The notes: generated from the letters alone by a model not told the origin. A stretch of 64,000 bases of DNA from Candidatus Bathyarchaeota archaeon (GCA_026014595.1 JAOZHY010000043.1:1-64000); one strand, 5' to 3'. Positions 7,576-16,631 are shown, counted from the first letter of the stretch. Numbers and translations are program-made.

Positions 7576-8669
7576 GTTACCACTTCCGCAAGCCTGCCCT
7601 CTTTCAAGGCGCGTTTAATCTCTATGGCGACGCGTCTGCCTGGACCAACTTCCATGCCGTATTTGTATTTCATGTAAGGCGAAGTGGGTTCCACGCAGGG
7701 GCAGCCTGGCACTCGCGGACTCACGTCGAAAACGTAGAATTCCAAGTCCTTCGTGACCGCGCCCTGCAACGCGAAGAGTCCCAGCATCCCCGGCGGATAC
7801 TCTTTCTTGCATGTCTCCACGAACCGTTCGCCTGCCTCAAAGATTTTTTCCAGCTGACTCTCGCGCATGGTTACACCCATGTGCCCAATCTCGATGTTCT
7901 GCGTCGGAATCTTGAGCTCCAGCTGCTCCGAGGCAGGCAAGTCCAAGACGCCGTCGAGGTCTGTTTGGATGCGCTTGTCGAAGCCCAAAAGGTCTATCTC
8001 GCCAGTTAGCGGCGACCAGAAGTAGTTAGCGTTGAACTTGGCGCCGACTACGTATTCCTCGATGACTGCCTGCGCGAGCGCTTCGCGGGTGATTATGCCG
8101 TTCTTGACGCGCTCCTCCGCTTTCTTCTCGTATTCTTCTGGTGACGAGGCGTAGAAGAAGGCGCGTTCGATGGCACGGGTTTTCTCGGCGACTTTAACGA
8201 TGGCTAAGCGGTCGATTTCCGCGGGCGACTTGAAAGTTTTCGGCGTCTTTATTCCCGCTTTTTCCAGCAAGTACTGCTGGTTCCTGGGCGTGTTGCGCTC
8301 TTCGGTTTTGAGCATGTACCGGTTTCCCATGAGCGGCACGGCGAATTTTTCTTCGATGTTCTCGTAGCCCGCGTACACGCTGAAGGAGCGGTTGGGCACG
8401 AAAACGGTGTTCATGTCGACCAGTTTCTGCACGTTTTCTTCTTTAACTATGTCGCTGAACTTGTCTAAGAACATAAAACAGTTGAAGAGGTTACCATAGT
8501 ACCGTGTGTAGGTTTTTTCCCTGCCCTTCTGGCAGACGACCACGGTTTCGAAGCCTTCCTGTTTGGCGCCTGAAGCGATTTCCAGCGCTGAGTGGGAGCC
8601 TAAAACTCCTATTCGTACTTTTTTAGGGTCGTATTCACGGATTATTTCTTTTATCTTGTTTTCCATCAT
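7572..8669 (-). CDS. purP: PurP paralogue (FAICAR synthetase-like)
   Basis: A 365-residue paralogue of the following gene, with the same layout: VRIGVLGSHSALEIASGAK at the N-terminus, FVPNRSF, PLMGNRYML and an ATP-grasp C-terminus (LEFYVFDVSPRVPG). It differs where canonical PurP has the glycine-rich LPGAKGG loop: here the segment reads VKVAEKTRAIERAFFYAS, so nucleotide handling may differ. Two PurP paralogues are known from several archaea; the second may form a mixed complex or use another donor. It overlaps purC by 4 bp upstream and the other purP by 4 bp downstream, implying translational coupling. Confidence 0.9.
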   Translation of the reverse strand: MMENKIKEIIREYDPKKVRIGVLGSHSALEIASGAKQEGFETVVVCQKGREKTYTRYYGNLFNCFMFLDKFSDIVKEENVQKLVDMNTVFVPNRSFSVYAGYENIEEKFAVPLMGNRYMLKTEERNTPRNQQYLLEKAGIKTPKTFKSPAEIDRLAIVKVAEKTRAIERAFFYASSPEEYEKKAEERVKNGIITREALAQAVIEEYVVGAKFNANYFWSPLTGEIDLLGFDKRIQTDLDGVLDLPASEQLELKIPTQNIEIGHMGVTMRESQLEKIFEAGERFVETCKKEYPPGMLGLFALQGAVTKDLEFYVFDVSPRVPGCPCVEPTSPYMKYKYGMEVGPGRRVAIEIKRALKEGRLAEVVT

Positions 8670-9724
8670 TGCTTTTCACCCATGTAATCCCGGTATTTCC
8701 CAATAACTTCTGCGAGTGGTGGCGCGTCAAATAATTTGCGGTTGGTCGTCTCGTTTGCGGCTGCCATGTACATCTCGCTGATGATAGCCTTCAGCTTCGG
8801 GTCGAGTTTCGGGGGCTGTGACTTGCATATGCTGCGCCAGTCCTTGATGCCTCTGGCTTCCGCGGTTTTCTTGGCTTCTTCCACATCGAGGTACCATTGT
8901 GTTTTCTTGTAGAATTGCCTGGCGATTTCTTTGCTCACGTGTACGCCGTCGTAGGTGAACCTGCACTCGTCCAAGGTACCGACGACATCGACGACCATGA
9001 GTATTCGGTGGCTGTCGAGGGCTAACTCGATTTTGCCGTCCTCGTTCTCCAGTTTCGCGTGGCAAGCCATTTCGGTTATGGTGTCGTTGACTTTTGCGAG
9101 AACCGCCTTCACCGCAGTTAGTTCAATGTTGGTTAAGCCCGCGATTCTCTGGGCCTCTTCCCATGTGACGTAGCGATCGGTTTCTTCCAATTTGGTGCTG
9201 ACGTCGAATATGGGCTTCTTGAAGCGTTCGCCTGGCTTCGGGGCATGGTCGAGCCCGAGGTCTTGCGGCGTGATTTTGCCCTGTTCGAGGCGTTTGAAGA
9301 CGGAGGAGCCCTCGGGCAGGCCGTTCCTGTAGATTATCTCGAGTGGAATCAAGCAGTTTTTGAGGCTGGGCGTGTACATGCTGTAGTCGTATTCGATTTT
9401 TCCCTGTACCACTCGGATTTCAGGCTTGTAAACGTTGACGATGTTGATTTCCATCGTGCTAATGGGCTGATGGACTTCTTTAAAGTTGACGACCCGCCCA
9501 TTCTGGTCAACTAAGCCTCGATAGTGGGTTCTAACTCCCGTCTCCTCAAGTTTTTCGAAGCAGTAGGCGCCCATGAGGCAGAGCGCCGCGCCTTTGTTGG
9601 GGATGTGGTCAGGCATTTCGCCCCAGTCGAAGACGGAATAGCGGTCGGAGAAGTGGAATCTGCCGACGCCCATGGCGTCCCGTGTTGGTTTCTGGATTAC
9701 TTCAAGGTCTTTTACGCTGCCCAT
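8666..9724 (-). CDS. purC: SAICAR synthetase
   Basis: A 352-residue PurC that joins CAIR and aspartate using ATP. It shows the PurC nucleotide fold: RDAMGVGRFHFSDRYSVFDW near residues 14-33, IPNKGAALCLMGAYCFEKL, IPLEIIYRNGLPEGSSVFKR, and the metal-binding DVVGTLDECRF with EIARQFYKKTQWY. It is longer than bacterial PurC (about 240 residues), as some archaeal forms are. It is first in the purC-purP-purP operon, and the class II PurE enzyme that makes its substrate lies about 1.7 kb upstream on the same strand. Confidence 0.93.
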   Translation of the reverse strand: MGSVKDLEVIQKPTRDAMGVGRFHFSDRYSVFDWGEMPDHIPNKGAALCLMGAYCFEKLEETGVRTHYRGLVDQNGRVVNFKEVHQPISTMEINIVNVYKPEIRVVQGKIEYDYSMYTPSLKNCLIPLEIIYRNGLPEGSSVFKRLEQGKITPQDLGLDHAPKPGERFKKPIFDVSTKLEETDRYVTWEEAQRIAGLTNIELTAVKAVLAKVNDTITEMACHAKLENEDGKIELALDSHRILMVVDVVGTLDECRFTYDGVHVSKEIARQFYKKTQWYLDVEEAKKTAEARGIKDWRSICKSQPPKLDPKLKAIISEMYMAAANETTNRKLFDAPPLAEVIGKYRDYMGEKQ

Positions 9725-9794
9725 GCGTTAACACTTCTGTTTTTTGATTATTCAGAATATCAGATTTGGGTTTATATCGCTTTACACGCGGCTT

Positions 9795-11381
9795 TTATCC
9801 GAGGCATCTTCTCAGTTTAGCAGCTTCGATGAGGGCTTTCCTTGCTTCGCTGTCCTCGTGCTCCAGCCAAGAGATTAGGAAGTTGTTGGCGAAGTTTCCA
9901 TGCCGCTTCTGTGTGGAGCCATGCGGACCCAGCTTGATGTTAAGTTTCTCTTCAACGGTCTGCAGGTCGTCCAGCACGTTTGCGAGGGCTTCTTTCAGTT
10001 TCTCTTGACTTGCGCCTGCCCGTTCCGCGACTTTCTGGTGCATTTCGAGGAGCATGTTGACGTTTTGCCATGAGACGTAGCCGCCGATGGTGCTGAGGTC
10101 GTGTTTTAAGTTAACGTAGTATTTCTCTACGAGGGCAAGTTCCGCGTCGTTTAGTTTTTCCAAGGCTTGGGCGCCTATGAATTCTGGCGGCAGCCCAATC
10201 GAGTAGAGTGCCGCTGCGAAAGTAATCGCTCTTGGAAGGTTGACGCCTGCGACGTTTCTGCTGTAGCCGAATAATCCGATGTGGAGTTTCCTGGCTCTCC
10301 TCGGTGGAACATAGGCGGCGACGCTGTTCACGAGGGGCGCCAGCTTTTCGATGATGCTTTCGTATTGGCGCTTACACTTGTCCAATACGCTATGCAGGAG
10401 TTTTTCTTCATGAGGCTCGATGAATGCGGGTTCACCGTTGGGCAACTTTGCGTTGAGAGTGCGGACGAAGTCTTTTACCTGTTCAAGCGGGTAATCGTAT
10501 CTAGCGGCGGACTGGACTGTGACAGTGGCTAAGCCCCTGTATTCTTGTAGGAATTTCTCCACGTTGTCGGGTGCCAGGTGTCCTCTGAACGGTTTTGAGC
10601 CGACGCCGATTATCGGGTACACGGGCACTTCGAGTTGGTTCTCGACTGTTTTGAGTTTTGAGAGGGCGATTTTGGAGAGCAGGACGGCACAGATGAGTCC
10701 GTAGTTTAGGGCGGGGTCTGAGCGTGCGATGAAAACGCGGAGGTGCTGGGGCTTTGCGGTTTTGATGTAGGGTTTGATGATTTTGTCGATTTTGAGGAGG
10801 CTGCGGTAGTCTTCTACGAGTGGGATGACGCTTATGCTTTTTGGTTTGAAGGAGCCGACCCAGTCTTTGACGCGTGTTGACTTGTGCAGGACTACTTCTT
10901 CGTCTGCGATTATGGCTTTTCGGTAGTAGTTGAAGAGTGTTACAAGCTCGGCGCCGTCGGTGGTGTAGGGCAGGATGACCTCGAAAATCGGCGTGATGTC
11001 CTGTCTGTAGAAGGAGGAGGCGACGTCGTATGCTACTGGAATGTTTTGAAGGGTTTCGATGACGACTTTGCGTTCCACGACCTCGATTTTTGGGTTGGGG
11101 ATTCGGTAGGTGAGGAAAACGTCCTTGCCCAAAATGTGGTTTTGGAAGTAGGCGGGGTAGTTGTTGAGGAGCTTTCGTGCTACCCGAGTGTCGGCGTCTT
11201 TGCCTTCTGAGTCCCACATGACTTCTTGGCAGCCGAGCGTTTCGTAGGCGAAATAAGCTTCGAAGATTTCGGCGTTGCCGTCTATGACTTCGCTGGTGCT
11301 CCATTCTGGGACGTTGACGTTGTCAGGGTGCTGCGTGGACATTGTTCGTGGTATATACGTTTTGTTTAACTCGGGTTTCAT
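9795..11381 (-). CDS. ppcA: Archaeal-type phosphoenolpyruvate carboxylase
   Basis: A 528-residue enzyme making oxaloacetate from PEP and bicarbonate, here probably feeding the partial TCA cycle and aspartate synthesis. The N-terminus has STQHPDNVNVPEW, a signature of the short archaeal PEPC family (about 500 residues versus 900 in bacteria); further motifs include YFAYETLGCQEVMWDSEGKD, HVLGVGSKPFRGH-like IIGVGSKPFRGHL and GLFGYSRNVAG. The C-terminus has the phosphate-binding GPHGSTQKRHGN. It is about 60 bp downstream of purE on the same strand, possibly one transcript. Confidence 0.95.
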   Translation of the reverse strand: MKPELNKTYIPRTMSTQHPDNVNVPEWSTSEVIDGNAEIFEAYFAYETLGCQEVMWDSEGKDADTRVARKLLNNYPAYFQNHILGKDVFLTYRIPNPKIEVVERKVVIETLQNIPVAYDVASSFYRQDITPIFEVILPYTTDGAELVTLFNYYRKAIIADEEVVLHKSTRVKDWVGSFKPKSISVIPLVEDYRSLLKIDKIIKPYIKTAKPQHLRVFIARSDPALNYGLICAVLLSKIALSKLKTVENQLEVPVYPIIGVGSKPFRGHLAPDNVEKFLQEYRGLATVTVQSAARYDYPLEQVKDFVRTLNAKLPNGEPAFIEPHEEKLLHSVLDKCKRQYESIIEKLAPLVNSVAAYVPPRRARKLHIGLFGYSRNVAGVNLPRAITFAAALYSIGLPPEFIGAQALEKLNDAELALVEKYYVNLKHDLSTIGGYVSWQNVNMLLEMHQKVAERAGASQEKLKEALANVLDDLQTVEEKLNIKLGPHGSTQKRHGNFANNFLISWLEHEDSEARKALIEAAKLRRCLG

Positions 11382-11441
11382 GGTGTGCTCTCCCCACCGT
11401 GCAGTTTACAATGACAAGCCTGAGTGGATTAGGTGTTCGGG

Positions 11442-11921
11442 CTATTTCAGTTTTTTAACGGTTTCATCCGCGGTTTCGATTCCCTGCCTCTTCTCAGCTT
11501 GGTAGTCCTTCACGCGTTGCTCCAGCTCTTTGTCTTCTAATGCGAAGATTTTGGCTGCGGCGATGGCTGCGCCTTCAGGTTCAATCGTGACTGTGGAGCC
11601 TATGCCGCTGGGCATTCTCAGCGAGGAGTAGATGTCTGCGCCGCTGAATTTTTCAGCGTATGGTGGGCAGGCGATTACGGGTTTGGAGGTGTTGGCGTCT
11701 ACGAAGCCGCTGAGGGCGTTGGAGCGTCCCGCCACGGTTATGTAAACCACCTTTTCTGCTTCAAGCTCCTTCAGGATTTCGAGGACTTTTTGTGGGGTTT
11801 TGTGGGCTGAGGCGACGCGGAACTCGTATTCGACGCCTAAGAGTTTCAGGTATTTGCCTATTTCGCGGCAGAAGTCCAGGTCTCTGTCGGAGCCCATGAT
11901 TATTGTGACTTTGCCCGTCAT
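11442..11921 (-). CDS. purE: AIR carboxylase, class II PurE
   Basis: A 159-residue PurE. The motifs RVASAHKTP, AGRSNALSGF, ANTSKPVIACPP and SSLRMPSGIG follow the class II (animal PAICS-like) pattern, which carboxylates AIR directly with CO2. Class I bacterial enzymes instead have SAHRTP and AGGAAHLPG and use N5-CAIR made by PurK. No purK is present nearby. It supplies CAIR to PurC encoded downstream on the same strand. Length is normal for the single-domain enzyme. Confidence 0.93.
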   Translation of the reverse strand: MTGKVTIIMGSDRDLDFCREIGKYLKLLGVEYEFRVASAHKTPQKVLEILKELEAEKVVYITVAGRSNALSGFVDANTSKPVIACPPYAEKFSGADIYSSLRMPSGIGSTVTIEPEGAAIAAAKIFALEDKELEQRVKDYQAEKRQGIETADETVKKLK

Positions 11922-12025
11922 TATGTCTTACACCGCACATTGCTATCTATTAACCGTCTAATTAATTTTAATTATGTGCTGGCGCGTTAAAGGTGCTTAG
12001 ACAGAGCAGGGTTAGGGACAAAACA

Positions 12026-12049
12026 TTTTAAGTATAAGTGCGTTATACT
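12026..12049 (+). promoter_or_regulatory. TATA element and palindromic operator for the HTH gene
   Basis: AGTATAA-GTGCG-TTATACT at 12031-12049 is a perfect seven-base inverted repeat with a five-base spacer. It overlaps a TATA-like TTTTAAGTA starting about 12027 and lies just before the HTH gene, so autoregulation by that protein is a reasonable inference. Confidence 0.6.
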
Positions 12050-12066
12050 CTGGGCTGTTGGAAGCC

Positions 12067-12423
12067 ATGTCGTTTTCATGCGAAAGCGTCGCCCGCTACA
12101 TCCTGCCGCTCTACCGAGCCTTCGTAGCTAAAGAGCTCATCGAGAAGTACGGTTACACGCAGGTGAAAGCCGCCAAGAAACTCGGCACCACGCAAGCCGC
12201 CATAAGCCAGTACTTAGCCCATAAGCGCGGGCGCAAGAGCATCCCGAACTACGAGGAAATCGCGCCAGCAGTCCAAGAAGCAGCCGCCAAGGTGGCGGAG
12301 AAGATGGCGACTTCGGAGATGAGTCGGGAGGAATTCAGCGATTCCTTCTGCGACCTGTGCACAGATTTGCAGAGGACAGGGAAAATCCACATGGCACACG
12401 GCAGGCATGCAAGAAAAAAGTAG
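12067..12423 (+). CDS. HTH transcriptional regulator, COG2522-like
   Basis: An approximately 118-residue DNA-binding protein. After MSFSCESVARYILPLYRAF comes a helix-turn-helix (YTQVKAAKKLGTTQAAISQYL) typical of archaeal COG2522 regulators, then an acidic helix and a Cys pair (CDLC) with a basic tail. ATG at 12067 is preferred because a TATA element near 12028 predicts transcription from about 12054; TTG at 12058 is the alternative. It converges on the HMG-CoA reductase gene, with only 6 bp between stops. The Cys pair near the C-terminus hints at metal or redox sensing, but that is inference. Confidence 0.85.
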   Translation: MSFSCESVARYILPLYRAFVAKELIEKYGYTQVKAAKKLGTTQAAISQYLAHKRGRKSIPNYEEIAPAVQEAAAKVAEKMATSEMSREEFSDSFCDLCTDLQRTGKIHMAHGRHARKK

Positions 12424-12429
12424 CCCGGC

Positions 12430-13704
12430 TTATTTCTGGGCTGCGCCGAGTTCCGCAAGGAGCTCCTTTGCCCGGTCCATGCGGATTTTCCGTTCCTGAA
12501 CCATCCGTTCAGCCACCATGTTAATCAGGTCTCCGGTGGCGCCGGCTGCGATGGCGATGTTTCTGGCGTGGAGCGACATGTGACCCCGCTGGATTCCCTC
12601 ATGCGCTAGCGCCCGCAGTGCGGCGAGGTTTTGGGCTAAGCCGACGGCGGCGAGGACTTCGGCGAATTCGTTGGCTGATTTTACGCCGAGGATTTTTACG
12701 GCGATTTTTGCGATGGGATGGGTTCGCACGGCGCCGCCGATGAGTCCGACTGCCATGGGCAGTTCGATTGAGCCTTTGAGGTCGCCGTTCTCGGTTTTCT
12801 CCCACTTCGAAAGCGACGTGTACCTGCCGTTGAGCGCGGCGTATGCGTGCGCGCCTGCTTCGATGGCGCGGTGGTCGTTGCCGGTGGCGAGGACGACGGC
12901 GATGATGCCGTTCATGGCGCCCTTGTTATGCGTGGCTGCACGGTAAGGGTCTGCCTCTGCGAACGCGGAAGCGTTGACGATGCCGTCCACCACTTCTTCG
13001 CCGCCCACCGCTTCTTTGGGGACGACGCAGGATGCGCGGGCCAGGCGTTTGGTGGCGAGGTTGCTGATTATGCGGAGGATGACGCGTCCGCCCGTGATTT
13101 GCTCGATGAGCGGCGCGACGGCTTCTGCCATGGTGTTGACGGCGTTGGCGCCCATGGCGTCGCGGCAGTCCACGTGCAGTTCCACGATGAGCATGGTTCC
13201 TTGGGTGGTTTGGATGATTTTTGCGTCGAGGTTTTTGGCGCCGCCGCCTGCTGAAACCAGCACAGGGTCTTGCTCGTTCGCCTTCTGGAGAATCGCTGCC
13301 TTAGCCGCGAGGACGCGCTTTTTCGCCGCTTCTGGGTCTGCGACGCCAACCACTTGGACTTGCCCAATCATGACTGGCGCAGTGCTGCTTGTGTGGAAGC
13401 CCCCGCCCTCGCGCACCATTTTCGCGGCGTAGCTGGCTGCCGCCACCACGGACGGCTCCTCGGTAACCATTGGAATGAGGTAGTCGATGCCGTTGATGAG
13501 GAAGTTGACGCCGATGCCCAACGGCAAGGGGAAAGCGCCGACGACGTTTTCTATCATGCGGTCAGCCATGTCAAGGGGCAGAGAACCCGTGTTCTGCAGT
13601 AGAGCGCATTCTTCGTCGGATAAGCCAGCAAACTCCTTGACAACCGCTAAGCGTTCTTTTGGGGTAAGCTTATAGAAACCAGAGATTAAAGATGATTTGT
13701 TCAT
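12430..13704 (-). CDS. mvaA: HMG-CoA reductase, class II
   Basis: A 424-residue enzyme reducing HMG-CoA to mevalonate for archaeal isoprenoid lipids. It follows the class II (Pseudomonas mevalonii-like) pattern: ENVVGAFPLPLGIGVNFLING near residues 52-72, the catalytic region VTEEPSVVAAASYAAKM, the cofactor-binding DCRDAMGANAVNTM, DPYRAATHNKGAMNGI and a C-terminal GHMSLHARNIA with the catalytic His. Class II enzymes are mainly bacterial and occur in only some archaea, so the gene may have an ancient bacterial origin. It is monocistronic in appearance. Confidence 0.95.
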   Translation of the reverse strand: MNKSSLISGFYKLTPKERLAVVKEFAGLSDEECALLQNTGSLPLDMADRMIENVVGAFPLPLGIGVNFLINGIDYLIPMVTEEPSVVAAASYAAKMVREGGGFHTSSTAPVMIGQVQVVGVADPEAAKKRVLAAKAAILQKANEQDPVLVSAGGGAKNLDAKIIQTTQGTMLIVELHVDCRDAMGANAVNTMAEAVAPLIEQITGGRVILRIISNLATKRLARASCVVPKEAVGGEEVVDGIVNASAFAEADPYRAATHNKGAMNGIIAVVLATGNDHRAIEAGAHAYAALNGRYTSLSKWEKTENGDLKGSIELPMAVGLIGGAVRTHPIAKIAVKILGVKSANEFAEVLAAVGLAQNLAALRALAHEGIQRGHMSLHARNIAIAAGATGDLINMVAERMVQERKIRMDRAKELLAELGAAQK

Positions 13705-13851
13705 GACTTATACACCTTTTGCTTATGTAATAAAGGCATGAAATAGATTTTGGCTTACGCTTTTAAACCTTGACTATTTCTTGGCGAAGAAAGCTTCTGC
13801 TTTCATATCAATTAAAAAAGATGAAGTGAAATGGAGAAAAAGAAGGGGAGG

Positions 13852-14370
13852 CTATGTGTAGGTGACCTGCAACTTGAAGTCATCTGATCCAGATGCGCTT
13901 GTCTTGGCCTGTATTTCTAAAGTAAGACGATAGTAATTGCCTGCAGTCAGTGTACCACTGAATTGATCAGACGCTGTTGTTAATGTCAAGGTATCTGCGT
14001 ACGTCCAAGTGCCGCTTGAATTTGAATATATGTATGCATTTGCAACGTCAAAGCTGCTACCAGACAGTGTCGTCGTTACTGTTATGTTCAGGGCATGATC
14101 TGTTGCGCCTTGATTCTTTAGGAACAGGGCCTCCGTGAAGTTTTGCCCTACTCCTGGCTGAACTGTCAGATCAATAGTGGCAGTACCGCCAGATATTGTG
14201 GTATTAGCAGCAAGATCTGCGCCTGCTATCCAGACTATTTCTGCTGAACCTATTGTTACGCTTCCATTGAGGTACATGTAGTTGTAGGTTGTAGCACTTA
14301 CAGTTCCTATAATTATCGCAGTTATTAACAACGACGCTATTTTCATAATCTTCTTGTATTTTGCATTCAT
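13852..14370 (-). CDS. Secreted beta-rich protein with N-terminal membrane segment
   Basis: 172 residues. A basic N-terminus (MNAKYKKIMK) precedes a hydrophobic segment ASLLITAIIIGTVSA that looks like a signal peptide. The rest is Thr/Ser/Gly-rich with short alternating hydrophobic stretches, as in a beta-sandwich, and has several NxT/NxS sequons (NTT, NFT, NIT, NSS). This resembles secreted TasA/CalY-like or surface fibre subunits, but I cannot assign a family. It follows the multi-pass membrane gene with a 9-bp gap and shares its strand, so the two likely form an operon. Confidence 0.75.
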   Translation of the reverse strand: MNAKYKKIMKIASLLITAIIIGTVSATTYNYMYLNGSVTIGSAEIVWIAGADLAANTTISGGTATIDLTVQPGVGQNFTEALFLKNQGATDHALNITVTTTLSGSSFDVANAYIYSNSSGTWTYADTLTLTTASDQFSGTLTAGNYYRLTLEIQAKTSASGSDDFKLQVTYT

Positions 14371-14379
14371 TTTGTTGTT

Positions 14380-15072
14380 TCACCTCCGTTTCCTGTCTTT
14401 TTCAATTCTGGTTTCTTTCCATATGCGCACGAGTATGTAGACGCTTGTCGCCAGGACGAATATGCAGGCTAACGCCAGAGCAATGGCTGAGACCACGAAG
14501 ACCGACGTGCCACCAGTGGGCTTGAAGAACGCGTATGCCGTTGCGCCTGCGATGGCTGCGCCGCCGACGAGCGCGACGTGCCACCATTTCGGCTTAAAGA
14601 ACAAGTATGTCCCAGCGCCGATGACGAAGGTGTCGAAGGCGACTACACCGACGAACGTGGCTTCCCACGCCACATGCGGAAACATCACCAGAGGATGCGA
14701 CGCGACACTGGAGTAGTTGGCGAGGAAGAACGAGACCACAGCGAACGATGGGAATGACACTGCCAGCATGAAAACCTTCGCATAAGCGAGCATTTTCTTG
14801 ATGATGCCGAGGTACACGTTGACGGCTGCAATGTTGGCTAAAGCTATGGCGAGGTAGAGCAGGCTGAACCAGAAGCGCATGTAATCACCGAACAACGCCA
14901 TAAACTCTTTAGCTACGATGAGTTGCCCGAAGCCAGCCAGCGACGCAACCTGATACAGGTACGGCAGATGCCACGGGAAGTGCTTGTCCAGCAGGCATGT
15001 GAGTAGGCTCATGGCTAGGAAGAGGTCTATGCCAAGCAGCAGGAAGAATTCTGGTTGTAGTGGGGCTGCCAT
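14380..15072 (-). CDS. Multi-pass membrane protein of unknown function
   Basis: 230 residues with about seven hydrophobic segments (for example FFLLLGIDLFLAMSLLTCLL, FWFSLLYLAIALANIAAV, VFVVSAIALALACIFVLATSV) and a short basic C-terminal tail KETRIEKDRKRR. I see no cofactor or transport motif. Its neighbour downstream encodes a secreted beta-rich protein, so export, processing or anchoring of that protein is one possibility. It could also be a small sensor; nothing in the sequence decides this. Confidence 0.75.
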   Translation of the reverse strand: MAAPLQPEFFLLLGIDLFLAMSLLTCLLDKHFPWHLPYLYQVASLAGFGQLIVAKEFMALFGDYMRFWFSLLYLAIALANIAAVNVYLGIIKKMLAYAKVFMLAVSFPSFAVVSFFLANYSSVASHPLVMFPHVAWEATFVGVVAFDTFVIGAGTYLFFKPKWWHVALVGGAAIAGATAYAFFKPTGGTSVFVVSAIALALACIFVLATSVYILVRIWKETRIEKDRKRR

Positions 15073-15199
15073 TGCTGTGCGCTCTCGTCGGTGGATTCGG
15101 AATCTGGTTCCGAACCCTTACGAGGAAGAGTATTCTGCAACCTTAAATAAATATTGTGTCGTAATATTCAATAGACAACTAGTGTACAACACAAAAACA

Positions 15200-16213
15200 C
15201 TACGCATCGCCACGTGCAGGCATCGCCACAGCAGGAACACCCAAACGCCGCCGAATCTCCCGCGCCAAAGCCACACCATGGCTTACCCTGAAATTATCCG
15301 TAACCACACGCCGCGGCTTACACCGCCGAACATACTCAACCAACCCATCAAAATCCGAATGGTCACTCAACGCCACCAAATGCTCACGGTCGCCAATCTG
15401 GCGGCAAGGCGAATGAAACTCCCAACCGCTCACGCAGATGCGCGACGACCGCAAACCCACGCTGCCACGAGCATTCATATGATAAAAAGCCACACACGGC
15501 AAATCTCCCTCCAACAACTCACGCCCCTCACCCTCAGTCGACAACGTCAAATCACCCAGCCGCATACCATGCGCCGCGCACACCTTGGAGACACGGTAAA
15601 CCCGCTCAGGCATAACAAACGGCACCTCAACATCCGCATCCCGCAGAATCTCCATAACCTCCTGCAGCTTCCCATGATAACCAAACACGTAAACCGCACC
15701 CCGACGAAGCCGCTCCTCAACCATCCGCACCAGCAACTCCTCCACGTCAACCTCAAAATTGCGACGGCACATCGGACTCCCATAAGTCGCCTCCACCACC
15801 AACACATCACAGTCCTCCACAGGCTCGGTACCGTCAAGCCTAAAGTCACCCGTGTACGCCACTCTGCCGCCGTCAGCGCCCTCAACCACAACCTGCGCCG
15901 CACCCAAAATATGCGCCGCCTTGACAAGCGTAACCCGCTCACCCTCATGCTCCACCGCCCTGCCGTACTCAACCGTCTCCACGCAGTTGTCCGCAAGCAT
16001 GTCCGACCCGTTCATCACGCCAATAAGGTCACGAGTAGCCGGCGTCATCAACACCCGACTGCAAGCGCGCAGGCTACTCCGCAAACCTGACAGGTGATCC
16101 GCATGCGCATGAGTCACCACACGCACAGGGCGGTCAGCGTCAAAAGCGTCGCACGCAACCGTGTCGCCCAACAGAACCGCGCCGCGCGAAGACACCCGCG
16201 CCTTCGCCGACAC
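15200..16213 (-). CDS. Metallo-beta-lactamase-fold nuclease, COG1236-like
   Basis: About 337 residues. The metal-binding THAHADHLSG is near residue 35, a second His lies in KAAHILGAAQ, an Asp in YTGDFRLDG, and a C-terminal LSDHSDFDGL, matching the beta-lactamase-fold nucleases related to mRNA 3'-end processing factors and ligase-associated exonucleases. No KH or helicase domain is fused. The reading frame can extend to 16285, but that overlaps the preceding gene by 56 bp; GTG at 16213 just after that gene's stop is more likely. It is the last gene of a run with UPF0200 and UPF0201, suggesting RNA metabolism. Confidence 0.8.
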   Translation of the reverse strand: MSAKARVSSRGAVLLGDTVACDAFDADRPVRVVTHAHADHLSGLRSSLRACSRVLMTPATRDLIGVMNGSDMLADNCVETVEYGRAVEHEGERVTLVKAAHILGAAQVVVEGADGGRVAYTGDFRLDGTEPVEDCDVLVVEATYGSPMCRRNFEVDVEELLVRMVEERLRRGAVYVFGYHGKLQEVMEILRDADVEVPFVMPERVYRVSKVCAAHGMRLGDLTLSTEGEGRELLEGDLPCVAFYHMNARGSVGLRSSRICVSGWEFHSPCRQIGDREHLVALSDHSDFDGLVEYVRRCKPRRVVTDNFRVSHGVALAREIRRRLGVPAVAMPARGDA

Positions 16214-16229
16214 CCACGACCCGCCTAAC

Positions 16230-16631
16230 TTAAGCTGTTCGTGGCGCAAGCCAATCCACCAATCCCCGCGGATCATCACACGCAATCGTCACTTTTATGG
16301 GTCCAAGCGGCGACTCCGCAACTTCCTCGGAAAAAGAAACATGCCCCGCAAACGCCACCTGCTTATTCAAACAGAAAACAATTGTGCCCCTGTGAATCCC
16401 GTGGAAAAGTGCCCGCCGCGCGGCGTCCCGAATCCTGTCGCTACGAAGCAGGTTGCGGAACTTGACAAGCGACTCCGGCCCTCTAACCTCAGCAAGCAGC
16501 CCAGCTCCCCTATACGTTGGCTTAACGGTCATGGGCACATCGCCAAAAACGTTCGCTACCGCTTGCCGCACTTTCTCCTCGCTCTCCGTCGGGTTAACTT
16601 CAGCTTCCACGCGAACCACTACTTCGTCCAC
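16230..16631 (-). CDS. UPF0201 family RNA-binding-like protein
   Basis: 133 residues belonging to the archaeal UPF0201/COG1325 family, sometimes described as a predicted exosome-associated protein. Visible segments are VRVEAEVNPTESEEKV at the start, LRSDRIRDAARRAL in the middle and FNKQVAFAGHVSF-like CLNKQVAFAGHVSF, with SPLGPIKVTI near the end. In several archaea it is fused to the UPF0200 kinase; here the two are separate genes overlapping by 13 bp. The biochemical role is not established. Confidence 0.85.
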   Translation of the reverse strand: MDEVVVRVEAEVNPTESEEKVRQAVANVFGDVPMTVKPTYRGAGLLAEVRGPESLVKFRNLLRSDRIRDAARRALFHGIHRGTIVFCLNKQVAFAGHVSFSEEVAESPLGPIKVTIACDDPRGLVDWLAPRTA

